20,315 nt of DNA from a virus. Both the position numbers and the translations under genes were made by a program. This document shows, piece by piece, positions 5,702-13,236 of this stretch (positions are counted from its first letter, which is position 1; each line of letters starts with the position of its first letter). The DNA lies in the IMG/VR virus record IMGVR_UViG_3300020810_000025, positions 1-20,315 of that record; one strand, 5' to 3'. The notes below the pieces were generated by a model. That model was given only the letters and a program-made list of their open reading frames with translations, did no database searches and was not told where the DNA came from.

Positions 5702-7293
5702 ACGAAAATGAATTTTTATATCACACTTCATGTGACAACTGCGGTTCATCTGATGCCAATTCTATTTATTCAGACGGACATGCTTATTGTTTTTCATGTA
5801 ACAAAACAACACAAGGACAATCAACAATGGAGCTTACACCAATCACAAAACAAGAAAGTAATTTTATTACAGGCGAACATTTGCCTCTTAATAAAAGAAA
5901 AATAAATTTAGATACAGTACAAAAATATAACTATCAAGTGGGTGCATGGTTTGCACGTCCTTGTCATATTGCTAATTATTATAATGATAGCAAAGAGTTA
6001 GTAGCACAAAAACTTAGATACCCTAATAAAGATTTTCAGTGGTTAGGTACACCTAAAGAAGCAGGTTTGTTTGGAGAACATACTTGTAAAGGAAAAGGTA
6101 AATACATAACCGTATGTGAAGGCGAAATTGATGCACTTACAATGTCACAATGTATGGATAACAACAAATGGGACGTTGTATCTATTAAAACAGGTGCGGC
6201 AGGTGCAAAAAAAGACATACAAAAATCACTCGATTTCTTGGAGGGTTATGAGAACGTAATCTTTATGTTCGACCAAGACGAACAGGGGCAGAAAGCGGCG
6301 ATAGAATGTGCAAAACTTCTTACGCCTTCGAAAGCCAAGATTGCGTCTCTACCTTTAAAAGACCCTAACGAAATGTTGTTAGCAGGTCAGGAAGATAAAT
6401 TAGTTAAAGCTATGTGGGACGCTAAACCATACAGACCTGATGGAATTGTCTTAGGCTCAGAAATATTTGATGAGATAATGAAAGAAGATAATTATGTTAC
6501 CGCACAATATCCTTTTAAATCTCTTAATGATAAAACTCATGGATTAAGAAAAGGTGAGTTAACAACTATCACAGCAGGTACAGGTGTAGGTAAATCATCT
6601 TTTTGTAGACACGTTGCGTTAGACCTATTGAAACAAGGTTTTGGTGTTGGCTACATTGCATTAGAAGAAAGTATTAAACGTAGTGCGTTAGGTATTATGG
6701 GTGTTCACCTAAAGAAACCTTTGCACTTAACAAGAGAAGGAATAAGTGAAACACAATTACAAGAAACTTTTAAATCTACTATTGGTAATGGGAACTTTTA
6801 TTTATATAACCATTTTGGCAACACAGTCGCCGATAGCCTTCTTAACAAAATAAGATATTTAGCAAAGTCATGTGAAGTAGACTTCGTAGTATTAGACCAT
6901 CTACACATGGCTCTATCAGCATTAGGTGATGAACATACTAATGATGAAAGAAAACTTATAGATTATTTTGTAAGTAAATTGAGAACACTGGTAGAAGAAA
7001 CAGGTATAGGTGTTATTCTTATATCACATCTTCGTAGGTCAGAAGGTGATAAAGGTTTTGAAGACGGTAAAGAAGTTACCATGAACAGTCTTCGAGGTTC
7101 AGCATCTATAGGTCAACTATCAGATTTAATCATAGGTATTAATAGAGATATTAAATCAGAAAAGAAATTAGCAAATCTTACAATTTTAAAAAACAGGTTT
7201 AGTGGTGAGACAGGTAAAGCATGTACTTTATTATATGATTTAAACACAGGTTGTCTGACAGAGACAACACCTGATGTATTAGATGACTACTAA
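5698..7293 (+). CDS. DNA primase-helicase (T7 gp4-like)
   Basis: A 531-aa bifunctional replication protein (T7 gp4A is 566 aa). A zinc-binding domain (C12, C15, C31, C34) should read the primer site. The TOPRIM primase core follows, with E141-G-E143 and FDQDEQG (D192, D194). The C-terminal RecA-like hexameric helicase has a Walker A TAGTGVGKSS (K299), a LDHLHM Walker B-type segment and ILISHLRR. It unwinds the fork and makes RNA primers, working with gp5 and gp2.5. It overlaps the preceding 56-aa gene by 4 nt. An in-frame ATG at 5827 (codon 44) directly after the zinc domain has AAGGA 9 nt upstream, so a shorter helicase form like T7 gp4B may also be made. Confidence 0.96.
   Translation: MNENEFLYHTSCDNCGSSDANSIYSDGHAYCFSCNKTTQGQSTMELTPITKQESNFITGEHLPLNKRKINLDTVQKYNYQVGAWFARPCHIANYYNDSKELVAQKLRYPNKDFQWLGTPKEAGLFGEHTCKGKGKYITVCEGEIDALTMSQCMDNNKWDVVSIKTGAAGAKKDIQKSLDFLEGYENVIFMFDQDEQGQKAAIECAKLLTPSKAKIASLPLKDPNEMLLAGQEDKLVKAMWDAKPYRPDGIVLGSEIFDEIMKEDNYVTAQYPFKSLNDKTHGLRKGELTTITAGTGVGKSSFCRHVALDLLKQGFGVGYIALEESIKRSALGIMGVHLKKPLHLTREGISETQLQETFKSTIGNGNFYLYNHFGNTVADSLLNKIRYLAKSCEVDFVVLDHLHMALSALGDEHTNDERKLIDYFVSKLRTLVEETGIGVILISHLRRSEGDKGFEDGKEVTMNSLRGSASIGQLSDLIIGINRDIKSEKKLANLTILKNRFSGETGKACTLLYDLNTGCLTETTPDVLDDY
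5813..5829 (+). promoter_or_regulatory. Internal ribosome site and start for a gp4B-like short helicase
   Basis: AAGGA at 5813-5817 stands 9 nt before the in-frame ATG at 5827-5829 (Met44). The protein from there would lack the whole zinc domain, which ends at C34, and keep the TOPRIM and helicase parts. T7 gene 4 makes gp4B from an internal start at codon 64 in the same relation to its zinc domain. Use in vivo is not shown. Confidence 0.55.
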
Positions 7294-7507
7294 AAAAACA
7301 ACAACAAAGCATAAACGAAACGCTTTGTTTTGGTCTGGCTTAATTGCTGATGCAGTTGCCAAATATAAATCAACACACGTCCCCCAAACAATATCTGTTG
7401 GAAGTATTAAAACAGCTTTCATGTTGCAAGATACTTTAACAAGCATGGCATTGAGCGGTGATGATGCGGCGTGGAATATAGAAGTTAAATTAGAAACATT
7501 ACATTAA
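7283..7507 (+). CDS. Conserved-position small protein, function unknown (74 aa)
   Basis: A 74-aa protein that overlaps the primase-helicase end by 11 nt. The N-terminus is very basic (MTTKKTTTKHKRN), followed by a mixed region with FWSGLIADAVAKY and TAFMLQDTLTSMAL, which look helical. No cysteine motif, membrane helix or catalytic signature is visible. It lies among the replication genes between gp4 and gp5, where T7 carries small accessory genes (4.3-4.7), but I see no similarity to any of them. Coding seems real because the gene is packed between neighbours with an overlap on one side and a 2-nt gap on the other. Confidence 0.65.
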   Translation: MTTKKTTTKHKRNALFWSGLIADAVAKYKSTHVPQTISVGSIKTAFMLQDTLTSMALSGDDAAWNIEVKLETLH

Positions 7508-7509
7508 TT

Positions 7510-7791
7510 ATGAAACTACCGAAAATAAATAAAAAGATACTAGATGCACCATTTGTGCATTGTTATTGGAAAGATATAAATGCCTCTGCTATTTGGACTT
7601 CATTAAAAGAAGCTAAAGCAAGTAAAGTTACTATCTGTATTACAGCAGGTTGGCTTTTAAGAGCAGACAAAGATGTGCATATAATTGCAGGTGATGTTAA
7701 TTTTAATGATGATGGCACATTAGGTGATGTAGGTAACGTCACTACTATGCCTTCAGTAAACGTCTTGAAAATTAAAAAGGTATCAGTTTGA
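7510..7791 (+). CDS. Unknown 93-aa protein upstream of DNA polymerase
   Basis: A 93-aa protein with a basic start (MKLPKINKKILDAP) and a strand-rich C-terminal half (VTICITAGWLLRADKDVHII, AGDVNFNDDGT, VNVLKIKKVSV). The look is of a small beta-sheet protein, with no catalytic motif I can identify. Its TGA overlaps the TTG start of the DNA polymerase gene (TTGA), so the two are probably translated in a coupled way. Family unknown to me. Confidence 0.65.
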   Translation: MKLPKINKKILDAPFVHCYWKDINASAIWTSLKEAKASKVTICITAGWLLRADKDVHIIAGDVNFNDDGTLGDVGNVTTMPSVNVLKIKKVSV

Positions 7792-9485
7792 GATACGTTT
7801 TTGATATAGAGACCAATGGATTTTTACATTCTTGTGACAAAGTACATTGCATTGTTTTAAAAGATATAGACACAGGGGAAATACTTACACCTGATAATGA
7901 AACTGCTATTAAAAAATTAAAAGAAGCAGAGTTAATTATCGGACATAATATAATTAAATTTGATATTCCTGTATTGGAAAAATTATATTCCGCTACATTT
8001 ACAGGCAAAATTTTTGACACACTTGTAGGTACTAGATTAATATTTTCTGACATCAAAGATAAAGATTTTTCAATAAAAGATTTTCCAAAAGATTGCATAG
8101 GTAAACACTCATTAAAAGCATGGGGCAATCGTATAGGTGAATACAAAGAACAGATAGAAACTGACTGGCAAACTTTTACACCTGAGATGCTTGAGTATTG
8201 TAAACAAGATACAGAAGTTACTTATAAACTTTATAAAGTTATCGAAGAAAAAGGTTACTCCCAAGAAGCTATGGATTTAGAACATGAAGTAGCTTCACTT
8301 ATATTTAAACAAGAAGAACATGGCTTTACATTTGATACTGAAAAAGCACAGGCTTTGTCTGTTAAATTAAAAGCAAGACTTGCTGAACTTTCAGAGGAAT
8401 TGCAAGATGTATTCCAACCAATAGTCACTGAAAGATGGTCAACAAAAACAGGTAAGAAACTAAAAGATAGTGTTACCATATTTAATCCATCAAGCAGACA
8501 CCATGTAGCTCAAAGATTAAAAGAGAAGTACGGTTGGGACGCTCAAGAATTTACAGCAGATGGTAAAGCAAAACTAGATGACAGTATATTATCTAAACTT
8601 CCATATCCTGAAGCAAAAATATTATGTGAACATTTTTTATTAAATAAAAGAATTGCACAAATAGCAAATGGTTCACAGGCTTGGTTAAAGCATGAACGTA
8701 ATGGTAAGATACATGGCACTTGTAATACTAATTCATGTGTTACATCAAGAGCTAGTCATTCATACCCTAACTTAGGTCAAGTCCCTAGTACATCAGCTCC
8801 GTTTGGTAAAGAGTGTAGAGAATTATTCACAGTACCAGAAGGTAAACGATTAGTAGGTGTAGACGTAAGCTCTTTAGAAGTGATGATGCTTTGTCATTAC
8901 ATGTCTAAGTTTGACAATGGAGCATATACAAAGGTTGCTCTTGAAGGTGACATACATACAGAGACACAAAAACTAGCAGGGCTAGACAGTAGAGATTTAG
9001 CAAAGCGTTTCTATTATTGTTTTTTATATGGTGGAAGTGTCAAAAAAATTGCTGAAGTAATAAACAAACCTTTTAAAGAAGCAGGAAAGATTAAGAAAAG
9101 ATTTTTAAATAACTTACCTGCATTACATAAACTTATAGAAGGCGTACAATCTGCGGCTGAACGAGGTTATCTAACAGGTTTAGACAAAAGACAAATCAAA
9201 GTTAGGAACAGCTACTCAGCACTCAATACACTTTTGCAATCAGCAGGGGCAATATTGTGCAAGAGATGGTTAGTAGAATTTAACAAAGAGATACAGAAAT
9301 ATAAGAACGCACAACAAGTTGTATGGGTACATGATGAAATACAAATTGAGTGTGAAGAAAAAGACGCTGATGAGATTGGTAGGATAGCAGTAGAATGTAT
9401 TAAACGTGCAGGTGAACACTTCAATCTAAGAGTGCCGCTAACAGGCGAATATAAAATTTCAACTAATTGGAGTGGAACACATTGA
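7788..9485 (+). CDS. Family A DNA polymerase (T7 gp5-like), TTG start
   Basis: A 565-aa replicative polymerase with proofreading. The exonuclease domain has ExoI VFDIETNG (D6, E8), ExoII GHNIIKFD and ExoIII YCKQDTEVTY. The polymerase domain has motif A VGVDVSSLE (D359), motif B RDLAKRFYYCFLYGG (K406; Y410 at the T7 Y526 position) and motif C WVHDEIQIE (D516, E517). It is about 140 residues shorter than T7 gp5 (704 aa), so the thioredoxin-binding thumb insertion is probably reduced or absent. The start is TTG at 7788 because MRYVFDIETNG is the family's usual beginning and AAAGG lies about 7 nt before it. The TTG overlaps the previous stop. Confidence 0.96.
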   Translation: MRYVFDIETNGFLHSCDKVHCIVLKDIDTGEILTPDNETAIKKLKEAELIIGHNIIKFDIPVLEKLYSATFTGKIFDTLVGTRLIFSDIKDKDFSIKDFPKDCIGKHSLKAWGNRIGEYKEQIETDWQTFTPEMLEYCKQDTEVTYKLYKVIEEKGYSQEAMDLEHEVASLIFKQEEHGFTFDTEKAQALSVKLKARLAELSEELQDVFQPIVTERWSTKTGKKLKDSVTIFNPSSRHHVAQRLKEKYGWDAQEFTADGKAKLDDSILSKLPYPEAKILCEHFLLNKRIAQIANGSQAWLKHERNGKIHGTCNTNSCVTSRASHSYPNLGQVPSTSAPFGKECRELFTVPEGKRLVGVDVSSLEVMMLCHYMSKFDNGAYTKVALEGDIHTETQKLAGLDSRDLAKRFYYCFLYGGSVKKIAEVINKPFKEAGKIKKRFLNNLPALHKLIEGVQSAAERGYLTGLDKRQIKVRNSYSALNTLLQSAGAILCKRWLVEFNKEIQKYKNAQQVVWVHDEIQIECEEKDADEIGRIAVECIKRAGEHFNLRVPLTGEYKISTNWSGTH

Positions 9486-9892
9486 TAAATAAAAAATTTG
9501 ATATTGACTTGAAATATGGTCAAGAGAGAGAAAAGAAATTAGCCTCAATTTTAGATAAAGATAAAACTAAAATAGAAGTTAAAACCGAAAGAGACTGGTG
9601 GTTTAAAACTGGTAACATTGCTGTTGAAGTAGAATGTAATGGTAAGCCTTCAGGTATTATGGCTACAACTGCAAACTATTGGGTACACATATTAGCTGAT
9701 GGCGATAAGGATTATTGTAGATTAATATTTGATACAAGAACTGTAAAGAGATTAGCTAAAAAATATATCAAAACTTTAAAAGCAGGTGGTGATGGGTTTA
9801 GAAGCAGGTTTGTTCTTATACCTTTAGCCGAAATATTTTTACCAAAAAATTTAAGCAAATCTATGCAGGAGAGGATAGTTAAAAATGTATAA
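9482..9892 (+). CDS. Putative PD-(D/E)XK-type endonuclease
   Basis: A protein of about 136 aa with an arrangement suggestive of a restriction-endonuclease fold. KIEVKTERDWW (the E-x-K pair) is followed by TGNIAVEVECNGKPSGI, and an earlier acidic residue lies in FDIDLKYGQEREKKL. Metal-dependent nuclease activity is a reasonable guess, not shown. It lies between DNA polymerase and exonuclease, a nucleic-acid context. I place the start at TTG 9482, which overlaps the polymerase stop as TTGA, the same join as upstream of polymerase, with GGAG 9 nt before it. A longer TTG start at 9467 would add five residues inside the polymerase gene. It overlaps the exonuclease gene by 8 nt. Confidence 0.6.
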   Translation: MINKKFDIDLKYGQEREKKLASILDKDKTKIEVKTERDWWFKTGNIAVEVECNGKPSGIMATTANYWVHILADGDKDYCRLIFDTRTVKRLAKKYIKTLKAGGDGFRSRFVLIPLAEIFLPKNLSKSMQERIVKNV

Positions 9893-10637
9893 AAAGAAAA
9901 AAGTATTGTTAATTGATGGTGATATACTTGCGTATCAAATTGCCACGAACAATGAAGTAGAAACTAATTGGGGTGATGGACTGTGGACATTACATTCAAA
10001 TGAAAATAGTTGTAAACAACAATTTGATGCAGTCATAGATGACTTAGGTTCTAACTTATCAGCAGATGATTATATCGTTGCATTAACAGATAAGAATAAT
10101 TTTAGAAAAGATATTCTTCCAACATATAAATCTAACAGAAATAATAAACGTAAACCTATAGTTTTAAATGCAATGCGTGAACACATTATGGAAAAACATA
10201 ATGGTGTAGTGTGGAAGAACTTAGAAGCTGATGATGTCATGGGTATTATGGCAACTGAACCCACGCAAGAAGATAGAGTAATAGTCAGTATTGATAAAGA
10301 CATGCGTACTATTCCTTGCACGTTATCTAATGATGGCATGACTGCTGAACAAATCCCTCAAAGATTAGCTGATTATAACTTTATGATACAGGTTTTAACT
10401 GGAGATAAGGTTGATGGGTATGATGGTATTGATGGTGTTGGAATTAAGACAGCAGAAAAGCTAATTAAGAAATACACTAATGTTCCACTTTTAGACTTAT
10501 GGAAAATTGTTAAAGGTATTTACAAAGACAAAGGTTACACCGAACAAGAAGCTCTACAACAAGCTAGGGTTGCACACATTTTAAGACATGGAGAATACAA
10601 TAAAAAAACAGGGAAGGTTACACTATGGCAGATATGA
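9885..10637 (+). CDS. 5'-3' exonuclease (T7 gp6-like, FEN/5'-nuclease family)
   Basis: A 250-aa 5' nuclease with the family's ordered acidic sites. These are LLIDGDILAY (D11, D13), LEADDVMGIMA (E114, D116, D117), VSIDKDM (D137, D139) and TGDKVDGYDGIDGVG, which leads into the helix-hairpin-helix GVGIKTAEKLI. The basic arch segment KSNRNNKRKP fits DNA threading. It removes RNA primers and degrades host DNA to nucleotides. It is somewhat shorter than T7 gp6 (about 300 aa). A GAGAGG ribosome site precedes the ATG by about 10 nt, inside the preceding nuclease gene. The 3' end overlaps the DUF3310 gene by 13 nt. Confidence 0.93.
   Translation: MYKKKKVLLIDGDILAYQIATNNEVETNWGDGLWTLHSNENSCKQQFDAVIDDLGSNLSADDYIVALTDKNNFRKDILPTYKSNRNNKRKPIVLNAMREHIMEKHNGVVWKNLEADDVMGIMATEPTQEDRVIVSIDKDMRTIPCTLSNDGMTAEQIPQRLADYNFMIQVLTGDKVDGYDGIDGVGIKTAEKLIKKYTNVPLLDLWKIVKGIYKDKGYTEQEALQQARVAHILRHGEYNKKTGKVTLWQI
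10618..10628 (+). promoter_or_regulatory. Weaker SP6-promoter-like motif at the exonuclease/DUF3310 join
   Basis: AGGTTACACTATGGCAG (10615-10631) matches the SP6 promoter segment AGGTGACACTATAGAAG at 14 of 17 positions. It shares GTTACACTAT with the copy after the RNAP gene. It lies within coding sequence, and its ATG is the DUF3310 start codon, so conservation could be due to coding. A possible promoter for the nucleotide-metabolism block; weak on its own. Confidence 0.3.
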
Positions 10638-10852
10638 TACAAAACCCTCCACACTATGCAAACAATGAGATTGAACCTATTGATTATATCATAGCAAACA
10701 AACTCACATACTGCGAAGGTAATGTTGTTAAGTACATTACAAGGTGGAGAGGTAAAGGCGGTATAGAAGATTTAAAAAAAGCAAAACAATACATTGACTT
10801 TATTATAGAAAAAGAAGGCGTACCTAAAGTCACAGAAAGTAAAGATGCTTGA
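10625..10852 (+). CDS. DUF3310 family protein
   Basis: A 75-aa protein with the DUF3310 pattern: NPPHY near the N-terminus, IEPIDYI, then GNVVKYITRWRGKGGIEDLKKAKQYIDFII. This short domain is common in phages, is sometimes annotated as a nucleotide-kinase-like protein, and has no established function. It sits directly before metabolic genes and overlaps both neighbours (13 nt with the exonuclease, 8 nt with the next gene), so it is part of the same transcript. Recognition of the domain is confident; its biochemical role is unknown. Confidence 0.85.
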   Translation: MADMIQNPPHYANNEIEPIDYIIANKLTYCEGNVVKYITRWRGKGGIEDLKKAKQYIDFIIEKEGVPKVTESKDA

Positions 10853-11213
10853 ACATAAGCATATTATTATTCGTGCCACAGTAAACAAACCTCCTAAAGA
10901 TGTCGAGTTTATTAAAAGATGGGTAAGAGAGTTAGTTGCAAAACTAAAAATGAAACCATTAGGAGATACTGTTGCAGTGTATGTAGACAAAGAAGGTAAT
11001 AAAGGTCTTACTTGTTTACAAGCCATTGAAACATCACACATAGCATTTCATTCATGGGACGAAGACGAACCTGCTATGGTTCAATTAGATGTCTACACAT
11101 GTAGTCACTTAGATAAACACATGGTGTTTAAAACTTTAGACATATTTGAACCAGTAGAAATTAATTATTTAACATTAGATAGAGAAAGATACTTAGAGAT
11201 AAAACATTTATGA
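10845..11213 (+). CDS. speD: S-adenosylmethionine decarboxylase-like proenzyme
   Basis: A 122-aa homologue of the small bacterial AdoMet decarboxylases (SpeD/SpeH), which make the aminopropyl donor for spermidine. The signature region ETSHIAFHSWDEDEP is followed by LDVYTCS. S64 aligns with the serine that becomes the pyruvoyl group after self-cleavage, H69 with the processing histidine and C86 with the catalytic cysteine. The cysteine stands 17 residues after the histidine, versus 15 in the T. maritima enzyme. The residue before the serine is T63 rather than the usual glutamate. The gene overlaps DUF3310 by 8 nt and nrdA by 4 nt (ATGA). It looks like an auxiliary metabolic gene; whether self-processing still occurs is uncertain. 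Confidence 0.8.
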   Translation: MLEHKHIIIRATVNKPPKDVEFIKRWVRELVAKLKMKPLGDTVAVYVDKEGNKGLTCLQAIETSHIAFHSWDEDEPAMVQLDVYTCSHLDKHMVFKTLDIFEPVEINYLTLDRERYLEIKHL

Positions 11214-12961
11214 TTAACTACGACAGAGACAATTTACTTACTGACTTTGGTAAGACCACATTAAAAGATAGATATTTATTACCAGAAGAAACATCACCGC
11301 AAGATGGATTTATGAGAGCGGCAAAAGCATTTTCAGATAATGATGAGATGGCAGAACGTATTTATAATTACGCTTCTAAACTTTGGTTTATGTACTCAAC
11401 ACCTATTTTATCTAATGGTGGTAGTACAAGAGGTATGCCTATCTCTTGTTTCTTAAATTATGTTGGAGATAGTAGAGACGGATTAACAGGACACTACACA
11501 GAGAATGCTTGGTTGGCATCTATTGGTGGAGGTATCGGCGGTTACTGGGGTCATGTAAGAAGTGATGGTGTTAGCACATCAGGTGGTTCACAATCATCTG
11601 GTTCAATTCCTTTTCTTCATGTAGTTGACAGTGAGATACTTGCGTTCTCTCAAGGTAAAACAAGGCGTGGAAGTTATGCGGCTTACATGGATATGTCTCA
11701 CCCAGAGATAATAGAATTTTTAGAAATGCGTAAACCTAGTGGTGGAGACATACATAGAAAATGTCTTAACCTTCATCATGGTATTAACATTTCTAATGAC
11801 TTTATGGAACTTATAGAGAAATGTATTGCAGAACCCACTTATGATGACAGTTGGAATTTAATAGACCCTCATACAAAAGAAATAGTTAGGACTGTATCAG
11901 CAAGAGAGTTGTGGCAAAAATTATTAGAAACACGAGTTGCTACTGGTGAGCCTTATGTTTCATTTATAGATACTATCAATGAAGCGTTGCCTGAAACCCA
12001 AAAGAAATTAGGGTTAAGAGTACATCATTCAAATTTATGTACTGAAATTACTTTACCTACAAATGAAAATAGAACAGCAGTATGTTGTTTGTCTTCAGTA
12101 AATTTAGAAAAGTATGATGAATGGCAAAAAGAACCTTTGTTTATTCCTGATTTAGTAAGGTTCTTAGACAATGCTTTATCTTTCTTTATAGAGAATGCAC
12201 CAGAAAATGTATTTAGAGCAAAGTTTAGTGCGGCTAATGAAAGAAGTATTGGATTAGGAGCTATGGGTTTTCACGCATATCTACAATCTAAAGGTATTCC
12301 TTTTGAAAGTGCATTAGCAAAAGCTATGAACTTAAAAATATTTAGAAAGATTAAAGAACAAGCTGTTGAAGAAAGTAAAAGTTTAGCAATTAAAAGAGGT
12401 GAAGCACCAGACATGGAAGGTACTGGAATGCGTAATGCTCACTTATTAGCTATTGCTCCTAACGCTTCCTCTTCAATTATTTGTGGAACTACATCACCTT
12501 CAATAGAACCTTTTAGAGCTAATGCTTATGTGCAAAAAACTATGTCAGGTTCTTTCTTAGTTAAAAATAAATATTTAGAAAAGCTATTAACTAAAAAAGG
12601 ATTAAACACAGATGCAGTGTGGCAATCTATTGTAGCTCAACGAGGTTCAGTATTACATTTAGATGAACTTTCTGATTATGAGAAAGACACATTTAAAACA
12701 GCAATAGAAATTAATCAACAATGGGTAATAGAACATGCGGCTGACCGACAGCAATATATATGCCAAGCTCAATCAATAAATGTTTTTGTTCCTGCTGATG
12801 TTAATATTAAAGAACTCCATGACATACACATGTTGGCATGGAAAAAGAAAATTAAAACACTGTACTATTGTAGAAGTGAAGCAATTAAACGTGCAGAGTT
12901 ATTATCAAAAAAAGTAGAAAGGACAATCATACCTGAAGCTGATTGCTTGGCGTGTGAATAA
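11210..12961 (+). CDS. nrdA: Ribonucleotide reductase class I, large subunit
   Basis: A 583-aa NrdA that reduces ribonucleotides for phage DNA synthesis, partnered by NrdB 270 nt downstream. Visible sites are C80 in MPISC (first redox cysteine), N275-L-C277-T-E279 (catalytic N-C-E, with thiyl radical C277), C292 in VCCLSSVN (second redox cysteine) and IAPNASSSIICGTTSPSIEP. LYYCRS carries the radical-transfer Tyr pair, and the C-terminal CLACE supplies a CxxC re-reduction pair. Bacterial NrdA is about 760 aa with an N-terminal ATP-cone. Here the reading starts close to the catalytic barrel, so the ATP-cone that mediates dATP feedback inhibition is absent. It overlaps the decarboxylase gene as ATGA. 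Confidence 0.95.
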   Translation: MINYDRDNLLTDFGKTTLKDRYLLPEETSPQDGFMRAAKAFSDNDEMAERIYNYASKLWFMYSTPILSNGGSTRGMPISCFLNYVGDSRDGLTGHYTENAWLASIGGGIGGYWGHVRSDGVSTSGGSQSSGSIPFLHVVDSEILAFSQGKTRRGSYAAYMDMSHPEIIEFLEMRKPSGGDIHRKCLNLHHGINISNDFMELIEKCIAEPTYDDSWNLIDPHTKEIVRTVSARELWQKLLETRVATGEPYVSFIDTINEALPETQKKLGLRVHHSNLCTEITLPTNENRTAVCCLSSVNLEKYDEWQKEPLFIPDLVRFLDNALSFFIENAPENVFRAKFSAANERSIGLGAMGFHAYLQSKGIPFESALAKAMNLKIFRKIKEQAVEESKSLAIKRGEAPDMEGTGMRNAHLLAIAPNASSSIICGTTSPSIEPFRANAYVQKTMSGSFLVKNKYLEKLLTKKGLNTDAVWQSIVAQRGSVLHLDELSDYEKDTFKTAIEINQQWVIEHAADRQQYICQAQSINVFVPADVNIKELHDIHMLAWKKKIKTLYYCRSEAIKRAELLSKKVERTIIPEADCLACE

Positions 12962-12967
12962 TATAAT

Positions 12968-13078
12968 ATGAAAAAATTACTAGCAGAACTTAATGCACTA
13001 TCTTTGTATTACCGTGAAGGTATTGCAGGTGCATGGGTAGGTTTTTTATTAGGCTTACTTGTGGGAGCAATGATATGA
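12968..13078 (+). CDS. 36-aa single-span membrane peptide between nrdA and nrdB
   Basis: The ORF from ATG 12968 to TGA 13078 encodes MKKLLAELNALSLYYREG, then a glycine-rich hydrophobic helix (residues 19-36: IAGAWVGFLLGLLVGAMI) ending the protein. That is a single membrane span with a short charged N-terminal part, probably cytoplasmic. It starts 6 nt after the nrdA stop, and its TGA overlaps the next gene's ATG. Function unknown; a holin or other small membrane effector is possible given that no holin is seen elsewhere in the window. The coupled joints and clean membrane segment support it as a gene despite its size. Confidence 0.55.
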   Translation: MKKLLAELNALSLYYREGIAGAWVGFLLGLLVGAMI

Positions 13079-13236
13079 CATACAGTACAATATTTGATGA
13101 CATAGACAAACCAAGAAGAAAAAAAAGAACTAAAAGAAAACCAAAACAATCCGTATTATGGACTGTGTACCACACGGTCTTAGCAGTAGAATTGTTAGTT
13201 ATAATTATAATAGAAGGAATAGAATTATTAAGATGA
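13075..13236 (+). CDS. 53-aa small membrane protein with a basic cytoplasmic region
   Basis: The ORF from ATG 13075 to TGA 13236 starts MTYSTIFDDIDKP and continues with a dense basic stretch (RRKKRTKRKPK). One hydrophobic segment (about 27-49, including VLAVELLVIIIIEG) comes near the C-terminus. By the positive-inside rule the N-terminus should be cytoplasmic. It overlaps both neighbours by 4 nt as ATGA, so it is made with NrdA and NrdB. I chose 13075 because a longer in-frame start at 13033 would lie inside the preceding 36-aa gene. Function unknown; holin, antiholin or membrane anchor are possibilities. No lipobox or signal peptidase site is seen. Confidence 0.6.
   Translation: MTYSTIFDDIDKPRRKKRTKRKPKQSVLWTVYHTVLAVELLVIIIIEGIELLR

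Noticed and set aside
13033-13236. Longer version of the 53-aa membrane protein starting at 13033
   Set aside because: The extension lies within the 36-aa gene in another frame, and the ATGA start at 13075 fits the pattern of neighbouring joints.
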